Virus record (IMG/VR): IMGVR_UViG_3300023179_000177
Coordinates: 1-46,116 of that record
DNA: 46,116 nt
Source of the DNA: a virus
Strand: one strand, 5' to 3'
In this document: positions 15,772-22,616 of the stretch, in pieces
Numbering within the stretch: position 1 is the first letter of the stretch
Layout: each line of letters starts with the position of its first letter
Notes under the pieces: generated by a model
The model's database searches: none
What the model saw: only the letters and a program-made list of their open reading frames with translations
Told to the model about the DNA's origin: nothing
Program-made: the position numbers and the translations under genes

Positions 15772-15792
15772 CCTTCGGCGGTATTGGCGTAG
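15772..15792 (+). repeat. Leader repeat, copy 4 (diverged)
   Basis: CGGCGGTATTGGCGTAG at 15776-15792 differs from the 17-base core of copies 1 and 2 at two positions. It is followed by a TAGAG/CTCTA mini-hairpin and then AAAGGGGG before the ATG at 15840, the same order (repeat, GC-rich stretch, purine-rich ribosome site, ATG) as for the other copies. Confidence 0.55.
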
Positions 15793-15839
15793 AGATTTCC
15801 TCTATGCGCGTGCGATGGGGTGGCAGAAAGGGGGTACCA

Positions 15840-16100
15840 ATGGTTCTAAATAGTACAGATAAGATTAGTAATCTTGAATGGCAAATCAAAATATATGACC
15901 TAAACAATAAACGCAGGTCATATGCATATTACGGTGGCTCACTAATAGAAGTCCTACTGGACGGCGAGCCTCATGACTTTATCAACATTCATAATGTTGG
16001 TAAGAACGGCATGTCTGTTTACAGCATGGCAGACCTGCTCGAAGTTATAAATGCTTGGTTGGAAGGAGACATCAATGTCCATTCGGATAACTCCTATTGA
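15840..16100 (+). CDS. Hypothetical protein (86 aa)
   Basis: MVLNSTDKISNLEWQIKIYD at ATG 15840, chosen because AAAGGGGG lies six bases upstream; the longer frame from 15747 would translate the leader repeat. Beta-rich first half and acidic helix second half (MADLLEVINAWLEGDI). No family recognised. Overlaps the start of the next gene by 26 bases. Confidence 0.55.
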   Translation: MVLNSTDKISNLEWQIKIYDLNNKRRSYAYYGGSLIEVLLDGEPHDFINIHNVGKNGMSVYSMADLLEVINAWLEGDINVHSDNSY

Positions 16101-16329
16101 TGAGTGCAAGCGAAAGAAGCACTTCGTCAAGATAAATGTCTACCATACGGAGATGGTAGAAAAGGTTGTGTTTGTTGAAGATGTTGAGCTAACGGGCAGT
16201 GTAGAAGATATCTACAATAGCTTCTCAAAGCTTGACCAATCAGCAGGCTATTACATTTGTAGCCAAGCGTGTTGCGCCAAGTCGGTCGCAGCGACTGGCC
16301 TAGTACCAGAGGAGATTGTAAATGTTTAA
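16075..16329 (+). CDS. Hypothetical protein (84 aa)
   Basis: MSIRITPIDECKRKKHFVKI at ATG 16075, preceded by GGAAGGAGACATCA; the frame upstream of this lacks a ribosome site. Contains VKINVYHTEMVEKVVFVED strands and three Cys near the C-terminus (ICSQACCAKS). Function unknown. Confidence 0.55.
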   Translation: MSIRITPIDECKRKKHFVKINVYHTEMVEKVVFVEDVELTGSVEDIYNSFSKLDQSAGYYICSQACCAKSVAATGLVPEEIVNV

Positions 16330-16768
16330 GAAGAATAAGAAGAAGGCACTCAAAGTTGGTAAGCCAAAGTATTCCGACCTTAAAAATATTGTAACGCAAG
16401 TTACAGTTGAGTCGGATATTGAAACAATCAAGAACACATTTAAGTTTTCGTTGCCAGAGATTGGCAGGCAAATTGCCAAGTCCAATAGCTATTATGGTAA
16501 CACGCTAGTCAAAGCTTCGGGGGTTGCTTCGTCAATCGTACAGAAGATTGACGATCTTACTCCAACATATTATGAGCTTCGTCAGTATCTTGCTACGGAG
16601 CTTGGGCTTGCCGAACAGCAGTGGGACCTCACGGGTCCACAGTGCTACAAGCGTGTAGACATTGAGGACTTGTACGATAATGCTAACCTTGAAGTTGAGC
16701 TTCATGTGATTGTTACTCGCAAGCCTATCTCTAAGGAGCAGGCGCTCGCCAAGTACGGTATTAAGTAA
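16322..16768 (+). CDS. Hypothetical protein (148 aa)
   Basis: ATG 16322 follows AGAGGAG by eight bases and overlaps the previous stop by 8 bases. Very basic N-terminus (MFKKNKKKALKVGKPK), then mixed alpha/beta; the last 40 residues form strands (NLEVELHVIVTRKPIS). Could bind nucleic acid through the Lys-rich tail. No family recognised. Confidence 0.55.
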   Translation: MFKKNKKKALKVGKPKYSDLKNIVTQVTVESDIETIKNTFKFSLPEIGRQIAKSNSYYGNTLVKASGVASSIVQKIDDLTPTYYELRQYLATELGLAEQQWDLTGPQCYKRVDIEDLYDNANLEVELHVIVTRKPISKEQALAKYGIK

Positions 16769-17413
16769 ATGCTAGCGGTGGATAACCGCTTGCTTTTCCG
16801 TCGTCAACGACTTGCCACTGCTGCTGCTTATGTCGGGACATATAAGCAGGGCAGTGGCAGGTCCCTCTTGACTCGGTTTAGACAAGCGCTTGACACGCAT
16901 GGGATAAACACTATATTCCAGTATAGCAACTGGTATCTAAAGTTCCAAGGCAGAATCAATCTTATTGCAGACCAATACGGTTTGGAGTATGAGACTGCGT
17001 ACGCAGTAGTTGCTGCGTTATCTCCCGGCCTATCGCCGGATGCAAACATCAAGGCAATGGTAAAGTTGCTTGATGGTATGGATAATCTCCAGGCATATCC
17101 AAATGCAGTGGAGAAAGCCAAGAGAATCCTAGATACGGGTGACTCGCTACTGCTTGGCAAGATGAAGACGCAAGACTTCTTCCGTGCCATCCGTGCTGGC
17201 GGTGAGTGCGGTTTCGCACCCATTGACAGATGGGCAGCAAGAGAGTTCGCTCCGTTCAATAAGAAGGTCAACGGTCTATGGCCTGACGTTGTCCTCAATC
17301 TAGGGAAGTACCGAGAAATGCAGGCCAAGTTTAAGCATGCGTCAGAGACACTGGGTCTTTGGGACGCAGAGCTACAAGCAATCTTGTGGGCAGACCGCAG
17401 GGGAAAGGAGTAA
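16769..17413 (+). CDS. Phage protein with glycosylase-like helical layout (214 aa, DUF7178-like)
   Basis: Pattern 'VVAALSPGLSPDANIKAM...A..KA..IL...LLGKMKTQDFFRAI...FAPIDRWAAREFA' is shared with a common family of uncharacterised phage proteins in which 'ALSP..', 'K...F' and 'xDRHA/W' blocks recur (DUF7178-like, from memory). The layout of helices with a late Asp in 'IDRWA' (about residue 150) recalls HhH-type DNA glycosylases, but the identity is too weak to assign an activity. Starts immediately after the previous stop (TAAATG); the ribosome site is poor, implying translational coupling. It may act on phage or host DNA. Confidence 0.5.
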   Translation: MLAVDNRLLFRRQRLATAAAYVGTYKQGSGRSLLTRFRQALDTHGINTIFQYSNWYLKFQGRINLIADQYGLEYETAYAVVAALSPGLSPDANIKAMVKLLDGMDNLQAYPNAVEKAKRILDTGDSLLLGKMKTQDFFRAIRAGGECGFAPIDRWAAREFAPFNKKVNGLWPDVVLNLGKYREMQAKFKHASETLGLWDAELQAILWADRRGKE

Positions 17414-17414
17414 C

Positions 17415-17699
17415 ATGGCAAGCCAGAATAAGGAAGCAAAGACCAGGGAAGTCGAAGTTCCCTATGCCATCTTCAAGATGGGAGACTGGGAGTGGCGTGT
17501 GCTAAAGCGCTACCAGACCAGAGAGAAAGAGGCGCAGAACAAGTACGCTATCTGGTTCTGCGCAGTTCGTTCACCATTTACCAACTTCGGTTGGGAGTAC
17601 GGTGATACATATGTCAACGACATTCCAGGCGCAGTGCCTGGCATGGACTTGACCAGCCTTGTAGTTGAAGAAGGAGAGGTACAAAGTGACCAAGGATGA
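17415..17699 (+). CDS. Hypothetical protein (94 aa)
   Basis: MASQNKEAKTREVEVPYAIF at ATG 17415 with AAAGGAGTAAC upstream. Rich in aromatic residues (MGDWEWRVLKRYQ, FTNFGWEYGDTYV), suggesting a compact beta domain. The acidic C-terminus overlaps the next gene. No family recognised. Confidence 0.6.
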   Translation: MASQNKEAKTREVEVPYAIFKMGDWEWRVLKRYQTREKEAQNKYAIWFCAVRSPFTNFGWEYGDTYVNDIPGAVPGMDLTSLVVEEGEVQSDQG

Positions 17700-18216
17700 G
17701 TTGATTCAAAAGATTGTTGATGTACAAGATGAGCTAGGTAATAAGGCGATATCGCTATCGTCTATTCAAGGTGATGTTGACGAACTTGACATGAGCTATA
17801 ACATTGGTTCAATCAAGGAAGCTATCGAAGAAGTCGAAAGCGATGTCAACACTCTTTCAGAATCGTTGGAAGAAATTATCCAAGAGGTTCGTGATTATAC
17901 CAATGATGATAACAAAGATCATCTTGATGTACACAACCGATTGGTACGAAACTGCAACGATGTCATGAACCTTTTGGCCACCATTACACAGCGTGTCAAT
18001 ACAGTACAGTCTAGGGGCTTTGAGTATTCAAGCTACCACTATGACTATACTACGTCTGACACGGAGAAGAAGCTATCAGATGGTATCCACCGTTTGTACT
18101 GGCTTCTCATTGACATTGCTGGATACAGCGATGAGCAGTTCCAGGATAAGTTGATGTTTAAGGAGATTGACTACAAGGTCAAAGAACTAGAGGTCAAGGA
18201 AACAACTAATGTCTGA
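17686..18216 (+). CDS. Acidic coiled-coil protein (176 aa), GTG start
   Basis: Begins VTKDELIQKIVDVQDELGNK. GTG 17686 is chosen because AAGGAGAGG lies about eight bases upstream; the TTG at 17665 would itself overlap that site. Residues 1-125 show a long heptad-like pattern of Leu/Ile/Val with Glu/Asp (DVDELDMSYNIGSIKEAIEEVESDV), so a long coiled coil is likely. Net charge is strongly negative. It could be a scaffold-like or DNA-mimic inhibitor; there is no direct evidence for either. Confidence 0.6.
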   Translation: MTKDELIQKIVDVQDELGNKAISLSSIQGDVDELDMSYNIGSIKEAIEEVESDVNTLSESLEEIIQEVRDYTNDDNKDHLDVHNRLVRNCNDVMNLLATITQRVNTVQSRGFEYSSYHYDYTTSDTEKKLSDGIHRLYWLLIDIAGYSDEQFQDKLMFKEIDYKVKELEVKETTNV

Positions 18217-18331
18217 AGAGATAGTCTTGCCAGACATTGAAACTTGTCCAGAATGTGGAAGGGTATTCCACTTGCAAGATACAACCGAAGCACTGGAATG
18301 GTTCTTCGGTCATGATTGCGAAGCCAAGTAA
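18209..18331 (+). CDS. 40-residue zinc-finger protein
   Basis: ATG 18209 overlaps the previous stop by 8 bases, with AAGGAAA about six bases upstream. Reads MSEEIVLPDIETCPECGRVF and ends GHDCEAK. The order C-x2-C, His (about 35) and Cys (about 37) is that of a small C2HC-type zinc finger. Last gene of the plus block, eight bases before a terminator stem. Too short to classify further. Confidence 0.65.
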   Translation: MSEEIVLPDIETCPECGRVFHLQDTTEALEWFFGHDCEAK

Positions 18332-18336
18332 AGTAC

Positions 18337-18377
18337 TAGCCCAGCCAGCAAGTAATTGCTGGCTGGGCTATTTTTTT
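18337..18377 (+). terminator. Strong intrinsic terminator of the plus-strand block
   Basis: A perfect 15-base stem (18337-18351 with 18356-18370, TAGCCCAGCCAGCAA and its complement) with a GTAA loop, directly followed by seven T. It ends the plus-strand train before the convergent minus-strand genes. Confidence 0.95.
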
Positions 18378-18402
18378 CTGGCGTGTTAAGGCGTAGTTGG
18401 TT

Positions 18403-18435
18403 CCCCCGAAGCGAGAGGTTTCTATTCGACGGGGG
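18403..18435 (-). terminator. Possible terminator of the leftward early block
   Basis: On the plus strand CCCCGAA (18404-18410) pairs with TTCG (18425-18428) and GGGG (18431-18435) across a two-base bulge. It lies directly after the stop of the last minus-strand early gene. There is no T-run, so it is either a U-less terminator or an RNA-stabilising hairpin. Confidence 0.4.
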
Positions 18436-18437
18436 AT

Positions 18438-18824
18438 TTATCGCCCATGATACGGCTCGTAGTCTACGCTCACCCATATTGCGCCACGACTTAGGCGATA
18501 ACCGAGGGCTATGAATGCGGCGGGGGACAGGTCGATATACCCATCCCCTTTTCTGCTGCAAAGGCAATCCCTCACCACCACCATGACACAGTTGTGCACG
18601 CTGCACACTCGTGCCGGGTATGGCTTGGTGTGGTAGTTGCGGAAACCAGGAACCGCTGCGTACATGACCAGCTCTCCGCTCTTGTATGGAGTGCATGTAT
18701 TTCTATACCCCTGGTAGCAGTGCGTGTGTTTTCCGCGTGACCCGTACCACGTAGCCTTTACCTTCTCGTGGTATCCACTTGGTGGCGCTACGGCCAAGAG
18801 GATAGCGAGAACTGCGGCGATCAA
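18438..18824 (-). CDS. Secreted double-psi beta-barrel (RlpA-like) protein
   Basis: 128 residues. A hydrophobic N-terminus (IAAVLAILLAVAPPSG) with a small-residue end looks like a signal peptide. Then the RlpA/expansin-like double-psi barrel pattern: 'KATWYGSRGK', 'LVMYAAVPG', 'ARVCSVHNCVMVVVRDC', 'GYIDLSPAAFIALGYRLSRG', with the Asp-Leu-Ser-x-x-Ala-Phe signature. Six cysteines suggest disulphides in an exported protein. Bacterial relatives bind or cleave peptidoglycan, so a cell-wall role (lysis help, wall remodelling or superinfection exclusion) is plausible, yet it sits at the end of the replication operon and not with the lysis genes. The start is TTG, overlapping the previous stop as TTGA. 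Whether catalytic residues are present cannot be decided. Confidence 0.75.
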   Translation of the reverse strand: MIAAVLAILLAVAPPSGYHEKVKATWYGSRGKHTHCYQGYRNTCTPYKSGELVMYAAVPGFRNYHTKPYPARVCSVHNCVMVVVRDCLCSRKGDGYIDLSPAAFIALGYRLSRGAIWVSVDYEPYHGR

Positions 18825-19057
18825 TTGATTGCTTCGTTCTTCTTGCTGCGCTTTGCAAGAACCCTCTGCGCCTCATTGAACTCTTTAGGAAACTCACGCT
18901 TGAGCATGTCCTTGAACCCACTCATCGCGTTGACGCTACCATCCCGGACTCCTCTGTCGTACGCTTCTTGAATAGCTTTTTGTACCTCGGCCAGTGCGTG
19001 CTCGCACATGCCGTGTGCGCACTCGCAATCGTACTCAATGTTGATCCTGTCTTCCAT
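18821..19057 (-). CDS. Hypothetical helical protein (78 aa)
   Basis: Begins MEDRINIEYDCECAHGMCEH: a CxC...C cluster with His near the N-terminus may bind metal. The rest is charged helix (LAEVQKAIQEAYDRGVRDG). ATG 19057 shares a base with the DnaB stop and is preceded by AAGGGGG. Coupled to DnaB above and to the RlpA-like gene below. Function unknown. Confidence 0.6.
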   Translation of the reverse strand: MEDRINIEYDCECAHGMCEHALAEVQKAIQEAYDRGVRDGSVNAMSGFKDMLKREFPKEFNEAQRVLAKRSKKNEAIN

Positions 19058-20349
19058 TACATTACCCCCTTAAACGTTGCGGTCGGTCGGTGGAACATAA
19101 GATCTGCCCTACCGGTTGGACCATTGCGATGCTTCGCTACCTTGCAGTGGACCGTCTCCACCGCCAAGTCAAGCGACACATCGGTTGATCGCCACAGCAT
19201 GAGCACCACGTCGGCGTCCTGCTCGATGGCGCCTGAGTCACGCAAGTCAGAGAGCTTCGGCTCATTGTTCTCACGGTACTCAGATGAACGACTCAACTGC
19301 GACAGCGCCACCACTGGCACGTCCAGTTCACGAGCCAGGGCCTTGAGGCCACGGCTAATGTCTGCCACATCATACACCCGATTGCCATCCTTGGTTTGCT
19401 TATCGGGCGCCATCAGTTGCAAATAGTCCACGATGATCAGGTCAAGCCCATGCTCAGCCTTAAGGCGTCGGCACTTGGATCGCATCTCAGATGGGCTAGA
19501 GATGGATGAATCTTCCACCCTTAGCCCACTCTCCCTAATGCCTTTGGCTACATCAAGCACGTTGGTTAGCGCGCTCATGTCTAGGTTGCCATGCCGTATA
19601 TCATGCAGTGATACACCAGACAGAGACGAGATGAGGCGGCTGCCGATCTCCTCCCTGCTCATCTCCATAGAGAAGATGGCAACAGACTTCTTCTGCTGCA
19701 TGGCTGCGTCTGCTGCCATCGCTGTTGCTAGGGCTGTCTTGCCAACGCTGGGGCGAGCAGCAACAACGATCAAGTTGCCGCGCTGCCAGCCACCAACGAT
19801 GCTGTCGATAGCAGGGATGCCGGATGACACCCCATTTGCTCCACCAGCCTGCATGAACTGCAGGCGACTAAGTGTCTCGTCCATGATCTGCTGCATGTCA
19901 GCAAACCTACCAGCAGTACGAGACTTGCTGATATTCATGATGAGCTTCTCGGCCTCAGCCATCGCCTCTTCTGGTGTCTTGCTGCCAGACGACAGCTCAG
20001 CCACCTTGGTGGCAACATTGCGCAGTGCGCGGTACGTTGAGTTACCGATAACAATGCCCATGTACGACTCGTAGTTGAGACTGTTGGGTGTGTCCGATGA
20101 CATGGAAGATACGTTGGTGTACCCACCTGCATCAGCCAGCGTGCCGGCAGACTCAAGCTTGTCGGTAATGGTGACGATGTCTAGGGCTGTGCCCTTCTTC
20201 ACCAGTTCCTTGATGGCTGCGAATACAACCCTGCACTCACGGTCATCAAAGTCATCCTCGGTTACACGGTCAACGACATTCTTAGCTGCGTCCCCGTCGA
20301 TGATGCACGCGCCGATTAGCGCTCGCTCGCTTGCTCTCGTTGATTGCAT
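19057..20349 (-). CDS. dnaB: Replicative DNA helicase, DnaB family
   Basis: 430 residues from ATG 20349, which has AAGGAGGAGG five bases upstream; a longer frame to 20391 lacks a ribosome site. The N-terminal helical domain (about 1-120) is followed by a RecA-type motor: Walker A ARPSVGKTAL (198-207), 'FSMEMS' (226-231), Walker B LIIVDYLQ (304-311), 'VVALSQLSR' sensor (346-354) and 'DLRDSGAIEQDAD' (368-380). All key residues are present. It should form the hexameric 5'-3' helicase at the replication fork. No primase, loader or DNA polymerase gene is seen in the window, so host proteins must complete the fork. It is the anchor gene at the end of the leftward early operon. Confidence 0.95.
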   Translation of the reverse strand: MQSTRASERALIGACIIDGDAAKNVVDRVTEDDFDDRECRVVFAAIKELVKKGTALDIVTITDKLESAGTLADAGGYTNVSSMSSDTPNSLNYESYMGIVIGNSTYRALRNVATKVAELSSGSKTPEEAMAEAEKLIMNISKSRTAGRFADMQQIMDETLSRLQFMQAGGANGVSSGIPAIDSIVGGWQRGNLIVVAARPSVGKTALATAMAADAAMQQKKSVAIFSMEMSREEIGSRLISSLSGVSLHDIRHGNLDMSALTNVLDVAKGIRESGLRVEDSSISSPSEMRSKCRRLKAEHGLDLIIVDYLQLMAPDKQTKDGNRVYDVADISRGLKALARELDVPVVALSQLSRSSEYRENNEPKLSDLRDSGAIEQDADVVLMLWRSTDVSLDLAVETVHCKVAKHRNGPTGRADLMFHRPTATFKGVM

Positions 20350-20563
20350 AAGCCTCCTCCTTACTGAATGACCACTGCCCCCCTGGAACATAGTGTGTCT
20401 GATGTAAGCATATCACCCTGCCATTGCCAGTGTCAAGCATGCCGCCATGATCAGGTTCAATCGGACACTGAATGCCGCTGTACTGTTGAGACTGGGAAGA
20501 ACGAGCCTTCGTGACCCTCTTCCCAGGCCGATTTAGGATCTGGATGTATGATTGTTTCGTCAC
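20282..20563 (-). CDS. Small Cys/His protein overlapping both neighbours (93 aa, GTG start)
   Basis: GTG 20563 has GGAGG nine bases upstream. It overlaps the end of the 124-residue gene by 107 bases and the start of dnaB by 68, each in another frame. The middle (CPIEPDHGGMLDTGNGRVIC followed by LHQTHYV) has the spacing of small phage zinc-knuckle proteins in which a 'C-P...E/D-G-L......C..H..H' unit recurs, which argues that it is a real gene. The C-terminus over dnaB is basic (RRVHHRRGRS), as expected of an overlap-driven tail. A shorter product from the internal ATG (MLDTG) is possible. Confidence 0.45.
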   Translation of the reverse strand: MTKQSYIQILNRPGKRVTKARSSQSQQYSGIQCPIEPDHGGMLDTGNGRVICLHQTHYVPGGQWSFSKEEAYAINESKRASANRRVHHRRGRS

Positions 20564-20831
20564 CGCATTGTACCTCCACTATGGGGCCATGCACGCCCTC
20601 TTCCTTACTGATGCTGCACATTGCAAAGCACCGGTACGTTTCGCAGAACAAGAAGCTTTCGTACTTCCCATCAAGCCCAACCCCTGGAACGTGCCCTAAC
20701 TCTGCAGCCTTAGACATGGCAGACAGTTCCATCTGCCCCATCTCGCTCTGCCTTCGCATCTGCCCCCGTCGCTTGCCGAGGTGCTTGTTGTAGCTATCGA
20801 CTATCTTCGGATCGTACGCTATCTTCGTCAT
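20457..20831 (-). CDS. Hypothetical protein (124 aa)
   Basis: MTKIAYDPKIVDSYNKHLGK at ATG 20831, with AAAGGGG about seven bases upstream; frames further upstream have no ribosome site. The N-terminal 45 residues are helical and Met/Arg-rich (KRRGQMRRQSEMGQMELSAM). The second half is beta-like with three Cys (FLFCETYRCFAMCSI). No family recognised. Confidence 0.6.
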   Translation of the reverse strand: MTKIAYDPKIVDSYNKHLGKRRGQMRRQSEMGQMELSAMSKAAELGHVPGVGLDGKYESFLFCETYRCFAMCSISKEEGVHGPIVEVQCGDETIIHPDPKSAWEEGHEGSFFPVSTVQRHSVSD

Positions 20832-21000
20832 CTGTAGCCCCTTTCGTTTCATCATAGCTGACCTCATTGACTGGCCTTGGATAGCCAGTCAAGTGGTAAT
20901 AATCAATGCCCATGTCTTTGCAGTATTTGCGCAATGACATGCCCTTCTTCTCCGCATCTTCCATAAAGAACTTTAGTAGCGGGTCAGGACTCTTCTTCAT
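20794..21000 (-). CDS. Hypothetical protein (68 aa), possible HTH
   Basis: Begins MKKSPDPLLKFFMEDAEKKG. Residues 18-38 (KGMSLRKYCKDMGIDYYHLTG) read like a short helix-turn-helix ('S-LRKYC-x-x-x-GI-x-YxxL'), so it may bind DNA. The C-terminus is acidic and polar. It overlaps both neighbours by 17 to 38 bases. The start at 21000 has only a weak ribosome site. Confidence 0.5.
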   Translation of the reverse strand: MKKSPDPLLKFFMEDAEKKGMSLRKYCKDMGIDYYHLTGYPRPVNEVSYDETKGATDDEDSVRSEDSR

Positions 21001-21412
21001 CTTTGAACCTCACAAGTTTCCTGACAGATGGGTATATCTTTATAGCCTCTGCCATCGCACTAATAGTCTTTGCTTCAGACATGAACTGTCGCAGCAGGTT
21101 GAGATAGCACTCAGCCCATTGTGACCCATGCTGACCTGGCGTTGCGAGATGGGCAACCTCGTGGATAAAGGTGTCCTCATCTGCAGGATTGGTGCAGAAG
21201 GTTAGGGAATCTGTGTTCGCCTCGCCCAATGCGCACTGCCTGCCCCTTGCCGGGTCGTCATGCCAGTGAATTTCTATCTTTGCTACGCGCACACCAGCCA
21301 CCTTGGCGATGGCAACAATGTGATCCACGCCCACGTTCCATTGCTTGCGATACCATACCGGAGCGTCCCCCTTGAACTCGACCTCAGGCCTTTTGTGTTT
21401 TGCGCCAGGCAT
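20984..21412 (-). CDS. HExxH zinc metallopeptidase
   Basis: 142 residues from ATG 21412 (AAAGGAG seven bases upstream). The motif IHEVAHLATPGQHGSQW gives His84, Glu85 and His88 plus a third ligand candidate His95, i.e. HExxHx6H followed by Gly-x-x-Trp, an arrangement seen in small SprT/WLM-like and phage 'putative metallopeptidase' proteins. The preceding region is beta-rich (AKIEIHWHD) with two Cys. No signal peptide, so it acts in the cytoplasm. The substrate is unknown; DNA-bound proteins or host regulators would fit its place among replication genes. Confidence 0.75.
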   Translation of the reverse strand: MPGAKHKRPEVEFKGDAPVWYRKQWNVGVDHIVAIAKVAGVRVAKIEIHWHDDPARGRQCALGEANTDSLTFCTNPADEDTFIHEVAHLATPGQHGSQWAECYLNLLRQFMSEAKTISAMAEAIKIYPSVRKLVRFKDEEES

Positions 21413-21605
21413 CCGCAAGCTCCTTTACCTTTTGCTCTGCTTCCTTTTGAGTGAGCACCTCTTCGCCACTACCAACCTTATACACGTCGGGCTTGTCGCT
21501 GTAGAAGGCGGTGGCCTTCCATCCCTTCTGGGTATATATGAGCACAAGCTCAGCCCACCTTTTGCGACCGAACATAATCTTGATAGTGGCGAAGTTGGGA
21601 ATCAT
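21384..21605 (-). CDS. Hypothetical protein (73 aa)
   Basis: Begins MIPNFATIKIMFGRKRWAEL, a beta-hairpin-like start followed by a Lys/Glu-rich C-terminal helix (TQKEAEQKVKELADAWRK). ATG 21605 shares a base with the stop of the gene above (TAATG). No recognised domain. Confidence 0.55.
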   Translation of the reverse strand: MIPNFATIKIMFGRKRWAELVLIYTQKGWKATAFYSDKPDVYKVGSGEEVLTQKEAEQKVKELADAWRKTQKA

Positions 21606-22009
21606 TAGATCTCGTAGGCTAGTCCGCCATCGTCATCGTTGGCAAACTCCTCATACGCATCACCATAGTACTCGCCTGCCCGTGCAACTTCGCTCCACTT
21701 ACCCTCGCCCAGTGCGATAAGGATCATGGCATAGTTAGCGATGTCAACAAGCGCATCTCGGACTCCGTCAGTAAACCAATCGTCAATGACAATGGCTTCG
21801 CCGGAATCAATAACACCATTCAACTCGTTGGCAATTCGGCTCACCTTGTCCGACGCCAGACGAGAGAAGACACCATAGGCGCCCAGCGACTCGATGTTTG
21901 ATGGACCATAGCCTTGCTGTCGCTCGACCATGATGTTGAGAGCATTGTCGTAGAGCCCCTGAAAGTACTCAACGAACTCACTCGGTACGCGATTGTTCCC
22001 CTGAACCAT
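21605..22009 (-). CDS. DUF1599 / Nmad1-like nucleotide-modification-associated protein
   Basis: 134 residues. The core 'YDNALNIMVERQQGYG' (20-35), 'YGVFSRLASDKVSRIANEL' (45-63) and 'DALVDIANYAMILIAL' (85-100) matches the DUF1599 family (nucleotide modification associated domain 1), an all-helical fold related to MazG-type nucleotide pyrophosphohydrolases. Members occur in phages, often with DNA-base-modification genes, though no modification enzyme is recognised in this window. GGAGG lies about nine bases before the ATG. The acidic C-terminus (EFANDDDGG) is not part of the family core. The biochemical role is unproven. Confidence 0.75.
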   Translation of the reverse strand: MVQGNNRVPSEFVEYFQGLYDNALNIMVERQQGYGPSNIESLGAYGVFSRLASDKVSRIANELNGVIDSGEAIVIDDWFTDGVRDALVDIANYAMILIALGEGKWSEVARAGEYYGDAYEEFANDDDGGLAYEI

Positions 22010-22196
22010 AAATAAGTTCCTCCAACTCTAATGCTACACTATCTGTGACTACCTGAAACCTAACCATGAACATGCGTCGGCAGTCTTGACACATGTACAG
22101 CCGGACCGACATGCCCGAATGGAACACGTACTCTGGCGCACGCATTGGGCGCACGTTGTACCTGTCGCAGTTTGGGCATGCCAGTCCTAGCTTCAT
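21978..22196 (-). CDS. Zinc-ribbon protein (72 aa)
   Basis: Cys8 and Cys11 (CPNC) and Cys36 and Cys39 (CQDC) in the order CxxC-x24-CxxC form a typical zinc ribbon; residues between are beta-like. Begins MKLGLACPNCDRYNV. ATG overlaps the stop of the gene above as ATGA. It probably binds nucleic acid or another protein. Confidence 0.65.
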   Translation of the reverse strand: MKLGLACPNCDRYNVRPMRAPEYVFHSGMSVRLYMCQDCRRMFMVRFQVVTDSVALELEELIYGSGEQSRTE

Positions 22197-22408
22197 CGCC
22201 GCTTATCCAGCAACGCGAACGTTAGCAGAGATACGCCTAGCGCCAAGGGCGCGTTAGCCGTGACACCAGCCACGATTCCCAGTACTCCGACAGCAGGAAC
22301 CGCAGTGTCCCTAGTGCGCGGGTGCTGCGATACTGTGCGTACCGCAGATACGACCCTAGCCCGGAACCCATCATCTTCTTGCTGCGACTCATTCGGTGTC
22401 GTCGCCAT
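22193..22408 (-). CDS. Small membrane protein (71 aa)
   Basis: ATG 22408 (MATTPNESQQEDDGFRARVV) with GGAG seven bases upstream; a TTG six bases earlier is a less likely start. A polar N-terminus precedes a hydrophobic region of about 25 residues (AVPAVGVLGIVAGVTANAPLALGVSLLTFALL) that could span the membrane once or as a tight hairpin, then a basic end (DKRR). The role is unknown; a superinfection or early membrane function is possible. Confidence 0.55.
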   Translation of the reverse strand: MATTPNESQQEDDGFRARVVSAVRTVSQHPRTRDTAVPAVGVLGIVAGVTANAPLALGVSLLTFALLDKRR

Positions 22409-22616
22409 CGGCAATCTCCGTAATCTTCAACGCAACGCCAGCAGCCAGAGCTACTACGTTGTCAATAGGTACATTCACTGGCTTCTCGTCGCCCTCTGGC
22501 TTGAGGTTTGAGTACTCAACCAGAAAGGTAGCGAGAGCCACGCTGAACGCACGACTCCACTGGGCAGTGGCCAGAGCCACGCTACGCCCCTTCTTGCTTG
22601 CCTTCGGTACTGCCAT
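22389..22616 (-). CDS. Hypothetical protein (75 aa)
   Basis: MAVPKASKKGRSVALATAQW at ATG 22616, with AAGGAG seven bases upstream. Basic start, amphipathic central helix (SRAFSVALATFLVEYSNL), acidic end. Not recognised. Confidence 0.55.
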   Translation of the reverse strand: MAVPKASKKGRSVALATAQWSRAFSVALATFLVEYSNLKPEGDEKPVNVPIDNVVALAAGVALKITEIADGDDTE

